Shown in pieces: positions 1-13,200 of a DNA stretch of 64,000 nt. The DNA is from Scolanthus callimorphus (Eukaryota > Cnidaria > Anthozoa > Actiniaria > Edwardsiidae), in NCBI GenBank assembly GCA_033964015.1, contig CM066923.1:9909978-9973977 (forward strand), in the 5' to 3' direction. Positions within the stretch are counted from its first letter, which is position 1. Each line of letters starts with the position of its first letter. The notes beneath the pieces were generated by a model that saw nothing but the letters and a program-made list of their open reading frames with translations, made no database searches and was not told the origin of the DNA. A program made the position numbers and the translations under genes.

Positions 1-775
1 TTTCAGTTTCACCCCTAAAAGATATCAAACATGGTGGGCCATGGCGTGGCTCAAAAAATAAATGCCAGATATTTGATAGGCAAACGTGCAAAGGGCCTCT
101 TCGCACAAAATACTTAGTATGATATTTGTTACATATTTGTAAGAAAGTTGCAACAATTTCATTTTAATGCAGTAAAGGCGCAGTAAAATAGCGGCGCAGT
201 AAAGGTGTCAAAATAGAACAGAACAGCAAGCGATAGAATCATGTCGTGCCGGGGGACTCCATATTTTTTGGTTGGGGATGATCGTCGGAAATTTTCAGTT
301 TCACCCCTAAAAGATATCAAACATGGTGGGTTATGGCGTGGCTCAAATAATTTCTTACCCTAAAAGATACCCTAAAAGATGAGGCCTTATGTGCAAAGTA
401 GGCGCGAAGGAGACAGGTAACTGGTAAAAGATACCCTAAAAGATATCAAACATGGTGGGCCATGGCGTGGCTCAAATAATTTCTTACCCTAAAAGATACC
501 CTAAAAGATGAGGCCTTATGTGCAAAGTAGGCAAGAAGGAGACAGGTAACTGGTAAAAGATACCCATCAAGAAATGTCCGTGTTTGTTCTAATTTATCGT
601 CTTCTCATCGAGTAATATCTCTCTTTTCTTACACCATCATGAAAAAGACAATTTGGACACATATTTCGGCCCTAAAAGATACCAATCGCCCTAATTTTAG
701 GCCTACTCCGGGTCCTAAGATCGTCCAAGATCGCCTAATAAGATCGCCTAATAAGATCGCCTAATAAGATCGCCC
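1..775. repeat. Degenerate direct repeats (CCCTAAAAGATA family)
   Basis: A unit of roughly 50 bp containing AAGATATCAAACATGGTGGG and GCGTGGCTCAAA recurs at about 1-52, 291-345 and 428-475. A longer unit of about 129 bp, which includes TTCTTACCCTAAAAGATACC, is repeated once between about 342 and 560. A 13-bp unit AAGATCGCCTAAT is repeated three times near 728-770. No coding potential is visible. The GGGGGACTCC just before the second copy resembles the end of the MITE at 36732-37106, so this is probably a degraded and internally expanded member of that family. Confidence 0.6.
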
Positions 776-1249
776 AAGATCGCAACATGAAATATAGAAA
801 CAACTTTTCCAATATATTCCATGGCAATATAATGTACAAAGAACCTTTATCACCTCCACATAAAAAATATCTGAATGCTTTGCTTCTAGGCAAATGGTAG
901 AGATGGGGTGATTACTTTTAAGTTTGATTTCCAGTGAATTAGCCATGCGCCACCTTAACGAAATTAAAGCAAGAAAAAATGTTAGAGAATTCTGACCCTC
1001 TCAGCCAAGTCTTCATTTCTATTTTCTATTTTCTTTTTCTTGCTTCACGTAAAATGTAGAGATAAGCTGCCTTTGTCTTTATTTTTAGGGCTCATACAAC
1101 TCCAATTTTTAATCATCTGACGATATAACACAAGACTAGCACTAGCTAGAAAGTCATTTTATTTATCGACTATAGGTATACAAAAGTTTGGAATTCAATC
1201 CCTGAGAACTTAAAAGATAAACCTCGTTCGTCTTTTGAAAGACTTCAGG

Positions 1250-1548
1250 CTGGTTTTCATATGTCGGGACTGTCGGGAATTATCGGCGATGGGCTGTTTC
1301 CCGATCATCCCAGTCAGTTCCCGACATATGAAAACACAACTTCGCGGATGATCTGCGACGTCGGCGATCGTCTGGGATGCGATCGGGAAAATAGAAACCG
1401 TTTCTATTTTCCCGATCGCATCCCAGTCAATCGCCGATGTCGCCGACAATTCCCGATGTGCGTTTTCATAAGAGTGGGATTGACGGGGATGGTCGGGAAA
1501 CCACGGATCCCCGATCGTTCCCGACGGTTCCCGACATATGAAAACCAG
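1250..1548. mobile_element. Foldback MITE, TIR CTGGTTTTCATATGTCGGGA
   Basis: The ends are inverted copies: CTGGTTTTCATATGTCGGGA at 1250-1269 and its complement at 1529-1548. A second inverted copy of the same end lies near 1319-1335. The centre (about 1375-1430) is a near-perfect hairpin around GGGAAAATAGAAAC. Open frames on both strands here are by-products of the palindrome. The outer end resembles the element at 17151-17283 (GGCTGGTTTCCATAT), so the two may be related. Confidence 0.75.
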
Positions 1549-4099
1549 TCTTTCTGAGTCCCTCCTTGATAAGTATATCACATATGGTTAAATAAGGTAA
1601 CTTCTTTACCTTGTTTATACTTTTTTCTGCTTTGTAATGTGTTTTAAAGTCTTGTTTTCATTGATGAATACCTACAGTCATGAAATCACTGTCTGGCCTT
1701 GCCAGGCGTGTGCTTATTTTCCTTTAGAAATATAATTTACGTTTTACAGATTGTGTAATTTTTTCTTCAAGCGCTACATAAATCATTGTTGTTGTTGTTG
1801 GTAGGTCAGTACCTAATTCACAACGATATTAATAACTAACAATGTCGCCATTGATTGAGTTCATGTTGTGTGAAATTGTCTTGTATGGCTTATTGTTCAA
1901 TGGCTTTTTTAATATTGACTGGTGATGGTACGTCATCAACAAATATAGTCCCTCGGAAGACCAAACAAGGCCATTCAAACTCTATGAGATTACTGGCTTG
2001 ACCATTGTGCCTGGAACTATAATGAAAGCGTATTGGGTTGTCGATTAATGGTTTGTTAATCATTTATGACTCATGGTTAATAGCAGCTGCAGGTGCAATG
2101 CCGGCTTTACCAGCCCCAAATCCCGAGTTTCTGGAAAATTCTTCCTCACCCTATTAAAGTTCAATTTTCCTGGATCAGTTCCATTTTAAGCCACCGGAAT
2201 ATTATCTACAGAGTACAAATCGTGCGAAAACGTTTTGTGGTGTGGTGTGACTTTATCGGCGCAATAAAGCACGCGTGATGTTGGGAGAGACGCGAGAACA
2301 TTGTAAAATCACGAGCCGCAGGCGAGGCTGACTGGTATAAAAGTCACAGAAGTTGTGCTCTAATAATGCGGTGTAGGGCATAAAATTCTGCTTTGCACTT
2401 TACCTTAACTCCGCCCAGCTTTTTTGACAGTTGTCGAGTGTATGAAGCAAAAAGATTTGCTTTCCTTATCTCAGTCAATCTTTATCACTTTCGGAAATGG
2501 CCTTTTATTTTCTAAAACCATTGCGGCTCCGCATAAAAGGAAAAGTATGCGAAAAATTTGTTTCAAGCCTTTTATCCGACAAACGCCAAAACTACCCCAA
2601 ACCACCCTCTCGCTAACTATGCTAAGAAAAATGTAAATCTTGGAGGCTTGAGACCATCATAATCTCGTTGTTCTCTTGATATTTATTTACTTTTGAAATT
2701 CGCTTTATTTATTTAGTGCTTCACACAAAACGTCATTTTTTTTAAGTGCGCAAGGCTATAAACTCGCAAAATTTCTGCTGGCGAGCTAGGCCCGCTGCTG
2801 TCAGTGGATTAAAAACTTGAGTTCTCGAATCCGGACGGAAGTGGTTCCATTTTGGAATACTTTACCAGTTCCTTTTAGTTCTGCCCACTCATCAAGGCGT
2901 CTATTAATCAAAGAAGTACTTTTGTGATGGAGCGGCGTCATGCATAAATTGCGGGTATTTAGTTATCAGCGAAAATAGCACAGTTAATTTTGCGGTCCTG
3001 AATTCCATTCCAAACTTTGGCTAGGCAACGGTCGAACCGCATTATTGTTTCTGGGTCTGAAAACTGAGGGAGCCTCTCAGAGAATCAATAAAATTTCAAC
3101 AGGGATGATTGTCAATGTTTATAAACAGGCTCGTCTTAAAGACCCCTAGCCTATTGTTTTACAAAAGGTCGTTAACAACAGAAGTTCATTTGCACAGGAA
3201 ATGCCGATGGCTTCAGGTTTTTGAAACCAAAACTGGGCGAGGCAAATCACGCAGCCGCAGCGCTTCAGTTTTCAGAAAAACGCAGGCTATTATGTGCTTT
3301 TCTTTGCAAGTCTTGGTATTTTTTCTATATCCGAGACATGTCGGGAGAAGCGTGAAATAGATTTGTCACCTTTTTGAGCGATACTGGTTATGCGGCGAAA
3401 ACTGTAAATCCTTTATTGTAAATGAAGTAATATGATTGGCCGAGCAGAAGAGCGTTTTACGGGTGTATTGAGCGCTTACAACTACGTCTCGATGACAAAA
3501 GTGATTATCAGAGAAAGCGAAGTTTGTTTGCAAGACGTCACACACAATTTGAATAAATTACTCCCTAAGCTCATCAAGCTGTCGTCTGTTTTTTTATGAT
3601 GCGGTTCAGGGGTCATAGAAAACCAGCGACTGTTAGAACCCTCAAGCTAAATTTGCTCTGTTATTTTAGTAAACACGATCGTTTTGCCGTAGTAACCCAA
3701 GGGTGATTAGTCCCTACACTTATGCATATAAATACACAGGAAGATTAATGGAATTTTCAATGATGCTTTCTGATTGGCTCGCGACTCAATGCTACATCCG
3801 CCCTCGAACTACGTATGCAAAGTTCGATTGTGCTACACTGTCATCGCGAACAAGCGCAATAATTAGCCGTGTTACGTTTGCATTCCCCAGCGGGTGTACG
3901 GTGTTTTTTGCCTCCCCACTGTTAAAAATTGCTCAAACATTATTTAGCTATCGCATTGAACAGTCATCTGTGGAGTTCGCGAGTTCGAAACGTGCTGCTC
4001 GCAAAATTTCCATCTAGAAGTTTTGCGCGCGCTTCTTGTGAAAAGCGCTTGTAAGGGAGACATTCAAACTTGTTGGCCAAGCGAGGGAACTCGACAAAA
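1549..4099. other. Region upstream of glypican, no gene recognised
   Basis: I see no convincing exon here. A short GTT microsatellite occurs near 1786-1800. A TATAAA-like string at about 3727 lies some 370 bp before the glypican start codon and could be a core promoter, but nothing else supports it. Open frames in the stretch (for example 2093-2278, 2424-2636, 3703-4017) show no recognisable motif. Confidence 0.4.
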
Positions 4100-4253
4100 A
4101 TGGCGTTGAATCAGCTCTGGCTGGTTAGGTTGTGCTGTTTGGCCTTATGTCTGGGACTAATCAAGGGAGCAAGCAGGAGTTGCGATACTGTAAAGACCGC
4201 CTATACTGTAAAAGGTTTTCAAGGGAGCGACGTTCCATCCAAACCGAGCTCCG
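4100..4253 (+). CDS. GPC: Glypican exon 1 (signal peptide)
   Basis: Codes for the start methionine, the hydrophobic signal peptide and the first conserved cysteine (SCD). It ends in phase 1 at the donor CCG|GTAAGC. An upstream in-frame TTG at 4070 exists, but ATG 4100 is the likelier start. Confidence 0.9.
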
Positions 4254-7200
4254 GTAAGCCGATCAAACTTCACGCTGGGGTGGTTTTGTGTAAAATTGCG
4301 GGACTTTTTTGCTAGCATGGTTGTTTTAATATCGGACTAATAGGATATCGCCGCGGTGTTTTGCTTTATTGATGCTATTTTTGATGCCGGCACAATGCTA
4401 ACATGTTTTATTCTATTAGGCTCCGCTTTAAAAGTGTGCTCTTCTGCCAGTGGCTGTTGTAGTAAAAAGATGGAGGACAGTTTTGTGGGGCTATCGCGAA
4501 CTGACTACGAGTCTTCATTGAAAGCCTCAACGAACGACATGAGAACTATTTTCACCAATAACGCCAAAACATTTGACGGTAAGGTCTGGTTGTTAGTTTA
4601 AGCTTGTAGGTTTAGCCTTATTGAGGATTTAACAATGTAGAATTAGCAAGAACGTAAAACCTTTGCGACCGCCTCGCTAGAATACGGTTTTATTGTGTTA
4701 CATATTGAAATCGACAAGGCACGTGCTAGTTTTGGAGCTTGGAAATTTTAGGGCCATTCAGAGTTCACATTATTGTATAGGAACATGTAGTATATTCTAG
4801 AGTTAAACCTAGACCACCTAGAATTCGTGATTCGAGTTGATTCGCTCCCGAGTTCAGGAAATTAAGCAAAAAGCAAAAGTAAACAGAATGTACATGGTTC
4901 GGCATACACAAAGCGCTCGGTGAATGAATACTTTTATCAAGGCCATTCTTCATTCGTTAGCTAAATAACGCGAATGCGGAATCAAGATTTGAGAAAACTA
5001 ACCAGTTTAGCCTATTAAGTTATTAGAAAATCCTTTGATGTAAAATTTGCGTGGTAGACAGCGTTCAAACGGATCTCGTCTCTGAAATTCTATCCTTCAA
5101 TCCCACACTCTGGCACGTCGGTCGGGCATAAACCAGAAGTGAACTCTTGTCGCTAAGGGCCGATTCAAGTCAAATTTGCTTTTACGCATAACATTCCGAT
5201 CAATTTTTACTTGACGAAAGACAGGAAAACATATGGGCCATAAGGATATCGAGGGTTTACAGTTTGAGGAATTTATAGTTGCGTTTCTTGTTCGTTTCAC
5301 CTTTCAGACTTAGGGCTGAAATCACGAGGCATTTTGGCCTTCGAATCCAATTTATCCAGCCACACAAACGGCTCGAGTTACTGAATTTCATCTTGAGACA
5401 CTAGTACTGGGACAAACTCTTTGATTCGACGAAAGATAGCTTTTTGACATCTTTTATCGTTATTCACCATTTCTTCAGAAGAAATCAGCGAGGCAACTCT
5501 CCGACACAATCGAATGTGATGATGCTAGATAGAATCTTTAATCGAATTTTCTCTATTTGAATATTTTGAAGTTCGCTTGCTATAAAATTACACAAAACGT
5601 CGACGTCAGCTTCCCTGTAGTTTTTCTTACTGTGAATATAATTTTGTATACAGCCTTTGCTGTAACGGTTTGAATTCCAAGTTTAATAATTTTAAGCAGG
5701 GGGTACTATTAATGTAAAATCTTGTTGTACCAGTCTCCATCAAAAAACATCGATATCGAAATCAAATCTTCATGTACTTTCGAGCATTCGCAACATTCTT
5801 GGCAAAATCCTTTTTTTTTTAAGTTTGAGATCCATTTCCAGGCCCTCTTTCTCTTATAAAGTTTCCATGTAAATTTTCAAATGCGGTATTCCGCAATAAG
5901 TTTTGGGGATTTTTTACGCCCAGCAATTATTATATCTTTGAATATTTTAGAGGATTTACATAAATATTTAAAACCTTCTTTGACGGGGGAAAGAGCTCTG
6001 TTTAGTCTTTCCGTGTTTTAACTTCTGAGTTGGCCAACGAGTTTGTTTCTTCAAATTAGCGTAATGTCTCGTCGAGAAACCAGACGGGACTTCTAGGGCA
6101 AGTTATTGGAAGGGCAAGTTAATGATCATCCTTTTAGTCGAAAACTAGACAGATCTTTCGGCGAAGGAGCTTTTTTAAGCGATTATAAAACAGCCTTGCT
6201 TAGTAATTACAAAAGCAAATAGAAAGGTTAAAAGGCCCGCATGATCTTGTTCAGGCTAAATGCAAGGAATTTTAAGCTAATTGAATTCTATTTACTTTTT
6301 TTCCATCCCCTTTTTCAGCCAGACGTTGGGCGCAATTTTCGGGGTAAAAAAAGATATTTATAAAAATTCAAGGCACCAAATTCTGTTTGCATAAAAGAGT
6401 AGCTGACTACAGCTAAAAAATCTCATTTGTTCCTAAATAAATTTTCGCCTGGAAATTCAATTAGGATTAAAACTTTTCTCAAATTTGCATTTCCAAAGTG
6501 CCTAAAGCTTTTAGCAGCAGAGACGAAAGGCAGTCTGTTGATATCAATTACTATCTATAGGGGTGTCCGCACTATGTATACTGTCTGATTTGGTGAGATT
6601 GAACAAATATTGATATTTGTTAATAAGAAAAAGAATCCATTGCCTGCTACCAGAAACATGTAAGTGAGTTTCTGCTGCTACATAATGAAATACCATGCTC
6701 TATAACCCAATTGTCAACAAAGAAATGTTTTTTTGAATTTGTTAATGAATGTCTAATTTCTTGTTCAAAAAGTGCAGTAAAATTGCTCTGTCATCGTAAT
6801 TAGGTGTGCCTTTGCCATGTAAAATATCTTTATACTTTTCTGTCTTTTTCAATATTTGCTTAACCACCTGAATTCAAATATTGTTTTGGAAATCTTTTGG
6901 GTCAATCATTTTTACCAGTTGTTACTCTACTTCCCGCTGTCAAGATGAAAGATAAGGTTTATTTAGTTGTCATGTTATTTAAACAATATTTTCAAAAATG
7001 CCGATTCATAATGGTAGACCAAACTGGATGCTAATTAATTATCAGGAGTTTTGTTTTTGATCTCCCACTTCTCTCATAACTAAACAGGTGCACCAGTCAA
7101 TATTTCCGCAAGACATCTCGGCAAGAAATTCAATCTCAGAACTTCAAAAATCATCTAAAATATCAAGTAGATGGGATGTAACTCTCTACAGAAATTTTAC

Positions 7201-10200
7201 CTCTGATTGCATGGCAAAACAAAACAAAACATTCAAATTCTTTAGACTAAATAGCAATTCTTCTTCAAGAATGCAGTTTTCATAATTCTGAAAAACTCAG
7301 CACCAACTAATTTTAAATTGTGTTTTCAAAGCATATATTATTCTCTGAATCAAACATGGTAGCTTTTGTCAAACATGGTAGCTTTTTGTCAAACATGGTA
7401 GCTTTTTGAAATGCATCTCTGAGGTGAACGGCCGGCGATTTGGCTCTGCAATATTTGTCCAATCTGAAAAAATGCACCTGCATCACAGTGGAAATTGAAA
7501 AAAATAACATGTAGTGGCAGCATCGCAAGTGAAATCGCCATAAGATCGCTGGCCATTTACACCATGCGATATGACATTTTAGAAAATAACACCTATTTTA
7601 TATGGTGAATGTGGGCATTCTGATTGGTTAAAATGCATGTTTGTAAGAGACCTGAGAAACACGATTGTCACGCAACGATTTCGTGCGTGTGTACATTATT
7701 TTCTAAAAGCAATAAAAGTACTTTCCCGCGCTCTCTGGTTTCTTACAAACATTGCTTAAGCCATGGGATCGCCACTCGAAAACGCACCTCAAAATGCAGC
7801 TGAAATAGTGCTGTGTGAATGGCCTTTAGTGGGGTGATCAAAGGAAGCTGGTGAAACACTTTTTGATGGCTGTTTCAGAGATTGCAAATTTATAAAAACT
7901 GCAGTAAGTAAGGAGAATTTGTCATTTGATCAGCTTATATTTTCTCATCGTTAGTTGACAACTGCTTTACTTCATTCTCAAGACATCTTTGCTTGAATTG
8001 TGTTATATTTTTGTGTTATATTCATGCAATGGAGTACCTTGGGCTCAGAGCTTCAGTTGCTCAATGTTTACTAAACAGAACAACAATATTGATGCTTGGG
8101 ATACAGGATCCCAATGGAGTGATTGAAGTTTTTGGAGTATTGAAATTTTGAAGCAGAACAGAATTGCAGAAACTTGAAGTTTGCATCCTTTGAAATAACA
8201 AGTAGAAAGGTGAAAATGAAAATTATTATTTGCAACATCAGAAGTGCAGTGATTGATTTATTGTTTTTTTAAGTTTCCAGTTGATGGTATAAGCATCTCA
8301 TTCAGCAATTTGTCATCATTAAATCTGACACATTTCATCTTAAAAGCTTTTGCTATCCTTAGGTCTAACTTAAATGGCATGTGACATTTAACTAATGCAT
8401 CTTTATGTTTGATATAGTTTTCCATTTGTGATTTTTTTTGTATTCCCCATGACTGACAGTCTAAGAATTTTAGGCTAAACATGATCAGAGGTTATATCAT
8501 ATTGGCTTTGATCTATGCTTTCACTTCGCCATTTGTCTTAAATTGACATCCATCCATCAAAATTCTGTATCCCGAGCATAAATAGAATTAGTCCAACCCT
8601 TCATTTAATCCCTTCATCAGAAAGAAAGAATTAAAAGTGCATTAAAGGATTAGTTTGTCAGACTGCAAGTATGCAGGTATTCTATAACTTCCCTCTTTCT
8701 GATTATTCTATTGAAATGGAAAATATTATGGTTGGATGGGAAAGCTAAATAGATCCCTCTAAGTGTGGTTTTCCTGTTATGCTCTAATTTAGACTGCCAT
8801 ACACAGACATCTGGAAAAAGAAACCTGAATTATGGTACATGATTGAATATCACTCATCTGCTGCTCAGTTGAAAAGAGCCCCAGTTCCTATTATTCTGCC
8901 ATTTAAAACACATTTCAGATTAACTTTTTTGTATAAAAATATTAATTGTATTGCACCTGTTTTAAAACCAGGCACGTAGCCAGAAAAATAATTTTACCAA
9001 GGCACTGAGGCAGATTTCCATTTTTCTGTGACTAAATTTGGTTCTGGTTCTTTCAGTAAAGAAAACATGGAAATTTTTACCGAGGCGAGTGCCTCCCTCA
9101 CCTCATGCTGGCCCTAAGGCCTGCAAACCTTTCTATTTAAAGTAGGCTGTCGAATACATGGTGTCCTTGGAATTTAGACAAACATTTCTAACTAATGCAG
9201 AAGGAGACAACAAAATATTTAATTCAATGTTCTATGCATCCCAGTAGACCTTGGCAGCCCTCGGTTTTTGCCAATTGGTGGCTGCTTCAAATTGACTGTT
9301 ACCTGCAATTTAGCAGTTAGGCAATGATTTGGTATTTCCACTAAATTTTCTATGACCTAGCTAGAATACCAAAAAAACTGAGAAATCCTGATGACTTGAG
9401 TATTGCAATAAGTAGGAGCAAAGTTATAGGCCACTAAAGTTCCCTATTTTTAGAGACGTTGTATGAGGATCGGACACAATCTGTCTGACCTCCATACGAA
9501 CACTATACAAATATGCAACTTTAGAGGCCTTATAACTTCGCTCCAAATAACTGTGTTACTCCCAAACTTTCAGAATATCTTAATTTGGAGCTGTTCTAAC
9601 TATGGCATAAGAGATTTGAAAAGAAAACAGGCACTGTCCATTTAGCCCCCACTTGAAGCATTTTTCTCCAGAAAAAAATGGTCATATTTTATTGGTGGAT
9701 ATACACGCAGTATTTCTTGTCCTGGAGAAATTAATATTTCTATGTTCTTTGGAAAACGTCCTAAAGAAATAAGCCATGCTAAGCTGACACTTAAAAAAAT
9801 ATGACCATGCAGGTTGTTGGTTGATTTCATTGATGGTGGGGCTTTCAAAACAAATTGTCAAAGTTCACAGCTGCCCTCGTCGCTGTAAGGGAGCAGCCGT
9901 GTGATTCAGTCAGATTTTCAGCCATTACACACTTTATAGTTGTTCTAAATAATCCCTAAATGCTTCCTGTCTTGTCTAGAGAAGCAAGAAATGACAATAG
10001 AATTGGTGAACTTTAACTGCCACAGTAAAGAGATTTGGACAAGATCAGGCAGGCACTTTGGTCTGAATTTTTTGAATTAATCAACTTTTTTTTTTCATTT
10101 ACAAACAATTTTCTATGGAGCTCCAGTTTGGTCTGAATTTGGGTTCTGTCTATTTTTTCTCAGCAAATGCAAAAGGCTGTGCTGCTTTTTTATTTGTAGA

Positions 10201-13200
10201 ATGCATGATAGTCTCATTATAATAGAATAATATAGAATCAGGGCACGACATTAACTATAAACGTGGATCTCAGCTGAAATGTAAAAAAAAATTATTTGCG
10301 ACCGACTCCCAGACTAGCAGCTCGTAAGAAAGATATGGTGCCATTTGGTGACTAGCTCTAAACTTTGGTCGCCAAGCCGCTAAATTTAGTCTCCATTGGC
10401 GACCATATGATCGCAGTGTCGGGCCCTGAGAATATTAATAGAATTCTGGGAACTCCTATAGCTAATTTCAAAAGTTTCTGATAAGTAAAACATAAAGAAC
10501 TAATGTAGCATTTTAGCACATGTACTACAGTACTTGATTTTTTAAAACTTCCTAATTTATTCTTGGCGTGACGTGCAAGGTGTATTTTGTTTCAGTTTTT
10601 TCCCCTCAGGCGTTCATTTGAGGGTTCTCAATTTGCAAACCCCACGTTCATGCTTCCCGGGTCACGTATGAATAGAAACGGTCTTTTAGGCCTTAATCGA
10701 TATTTGACAAATTGGTTTTCATCAAGCTTTCACTGTATCAACAAGTATATAGGGAAGCATTCCAGTAAATTCTTTTCTGTAATATTGCCACACGACAAAA
10801 ACGGCGTGTTTCTTGCCTTTTGGAAAAAAAAGATCTTTATCACAAGAGAAAAAAGGTAGCTTGATTGGTTTTCCTTTTTGCCTAGGGGTAACACGCGCCT
10901 TTTCTTTCATAAATATATGAGGAACAGAACTATATTGGTACAGCCCAAGGGGAGGAAAACATTTTTGACAGGACGAAAATCAGTTTCATCTTTTCTCTTA
11001 TCCCTCTCGCATTCTTCGATATAAGTTATTTTTAAGAGCCGGAAATTTGTTTCGTTACTGGTCGCGTTAAGGAAGGATTTACAAACTAATGTGAAAGTGG
11101 ATTATTTTTTTGCTACGCTTTGCTATGCGTTTCCTACGGAAGACTTGCTCTCCTGATCCATGCCATCGCGTTAGTCAGGGAAGGCCTGTGTAATGTTTTT
11201 CAGTCTGAGGTCGAAGTTTAAATGCCCCACGCCCTGAACGCTTGAAGAGAGTATCATTTTGCGCCGAAATATGTGCTAAAACAACACTTCTGTTGAGCCG
11301 AGTTCTTAGACATTGAGAACCAAGCATCCTGCATTGTAGCTATCATGGTTATTTTTAACCAACCGACGAAATCGCAAAAACGAAACTTTGAGCGTTTAAG
11401 ATTTTAGTCATGCTACCACATAGTACAAAGTTATTACCCACTAGGGCACATGGAGCTCCCCATTACAGTTTAAATCAAGAGAAATAAAAGTCTTTCCATT
11501 TTCCGCTACATAAAGCGAAAGAAAGTCTATTTACTTTACGCTGCGTCCTGGTCTTGCAGTGATTGGCTAATTATACTTTGCCTCTTAGGATCTTATTACC
11601 ACGAAATGGCTTCCGTCTTTCGCCAACCTTGCAATTTACGCGTTATGAGGCGAAAAAAGAAAAATATTTTTATTATTTCGCTTGATTTAAACTCTAAACA
11701 TCAGCTCCCTATGATTAGGGGCGTGCCTTAGCCCACTACATTAAAATGCTAAAAATCACCCTCAGCGAAATATAAGAAATGTTTGTTGTTAATAAACTCT
11801 TTTCTCTTTGCTTTCCAGCTTTTTTCCGAGCGTTAATCAAGAACTCTGAAACAGAGTTGGACAAGTTATATAGAAAGACTTATGGAGTGTTCTACGAAAA
11901 GCACTCCAAAGTTTTCGTGGATTTGTTCCAAGAACTTAATAGATACTATGATGGCAAAAGTTTGGACCTTACTCAAGTCATGAACAACTTCTTCACAAAT
12001 TTGATGCGACAAATGTTCCAGCTCATGAACACGAAATATGCTTTAACTAAAAACTTCCTGGACTGCGTGACGGAGTATATGGATGATTTAAAGCCGTTCG
12101 GAGAAGCTAAAAACACATTGTCGGTTCGGCTAAAAAGAGCTCTGGTCACGGCGCGTACTTTTACCCAGGCGTTAACTGAGGGTCACAATGTTATGAAAGA
12201 GTTGCAGAGCTTGTCGGCGTCTAAGGAATGTCAACAGGAGATAGTGAAAATGATGTACTGCTCGTGGTGTAATGGCAAAACCGACATGAAACCCTGCCGT
12301 GACCTGTGTACCGATACCTACAAGAGTTGTTTATCCGATCTAAAGGACCTAAGTGTGCCATGGGACAATTATATCACCACTCTGCTTGAGGCTGTTGGCC
12401 AACTCGAGGGACCTTTTAGCATCGAGACCGTCATTGTACCAATAGGCGTCAAGATCTCATTTGCGATTATGAACTACCAGGAAAGCAATATTGCTGTCTC
12501 TAAGAAGGTAAGATTTCTTATGCTTTATCTTCTTACAGTCAAACTGAAAAATAAAAGCACTGTTTTTTTTACGACATCTGTGGTCTCTACCAGGCCCTTT
12601 GGCCAGGAAAAAAAACAAACAAAATGGCGACCAAGAGGACGATGTTTCTGGAATATCTGCAAGTTTTATAGAATTTTGTTATAACAACCGTGACAAAGCC
12701 TCTTTACCGGCCGGTAATAGGTGTAAATAGAACGTGCTGCTAAAATTGATTCAAACAACAAAGCGGAAAAAGCTCTCTACAGGAGCTAGTTCTGTCTTTG
12801 TAGTCTAGCATTAGATTCCCCTGTCGGACATGGTGTGTGGGAGGTCTTGAGTTCGATTGATCTCATCTGCTCATCCGTATCAACATTTCTCTATTCGCAA
12901 GGCTCATGGCTCGATCTTAACTTTTCAACTTTATAGTCAAATGGTTAGTAAATGGCCAGGATTCACTAGCCATGATATGTTTTCTACTAGGCTTGGCACT
13001 TTATAATATGTAGTTACAGCTGTTTACCACTGTATGCATTGCTACGCGACCTCAAAATTCACTGTTGCGATGGGCGATTGGCGATTTTTAGCCGTCAATC
13101 AAAACTAAAACGTTGGACTCGGCTACTTCGGTGGGTCGACATTAATTGTAAAATCAATTAAAATAATTGCAAGCTATCCTTTGGCTTTCTGTCCTAGAAT

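Larger units (their letters stand above)
4579..11818. other. Glypican intron 2 (7.2 kb)
   Basis: This large intron contains no convincing exon. The repeats I could delimit (7351-7410, 7585-7755) are listed separately. The rest is AT-rich with no recognised coding or RNA gene. Confidence 0.6.
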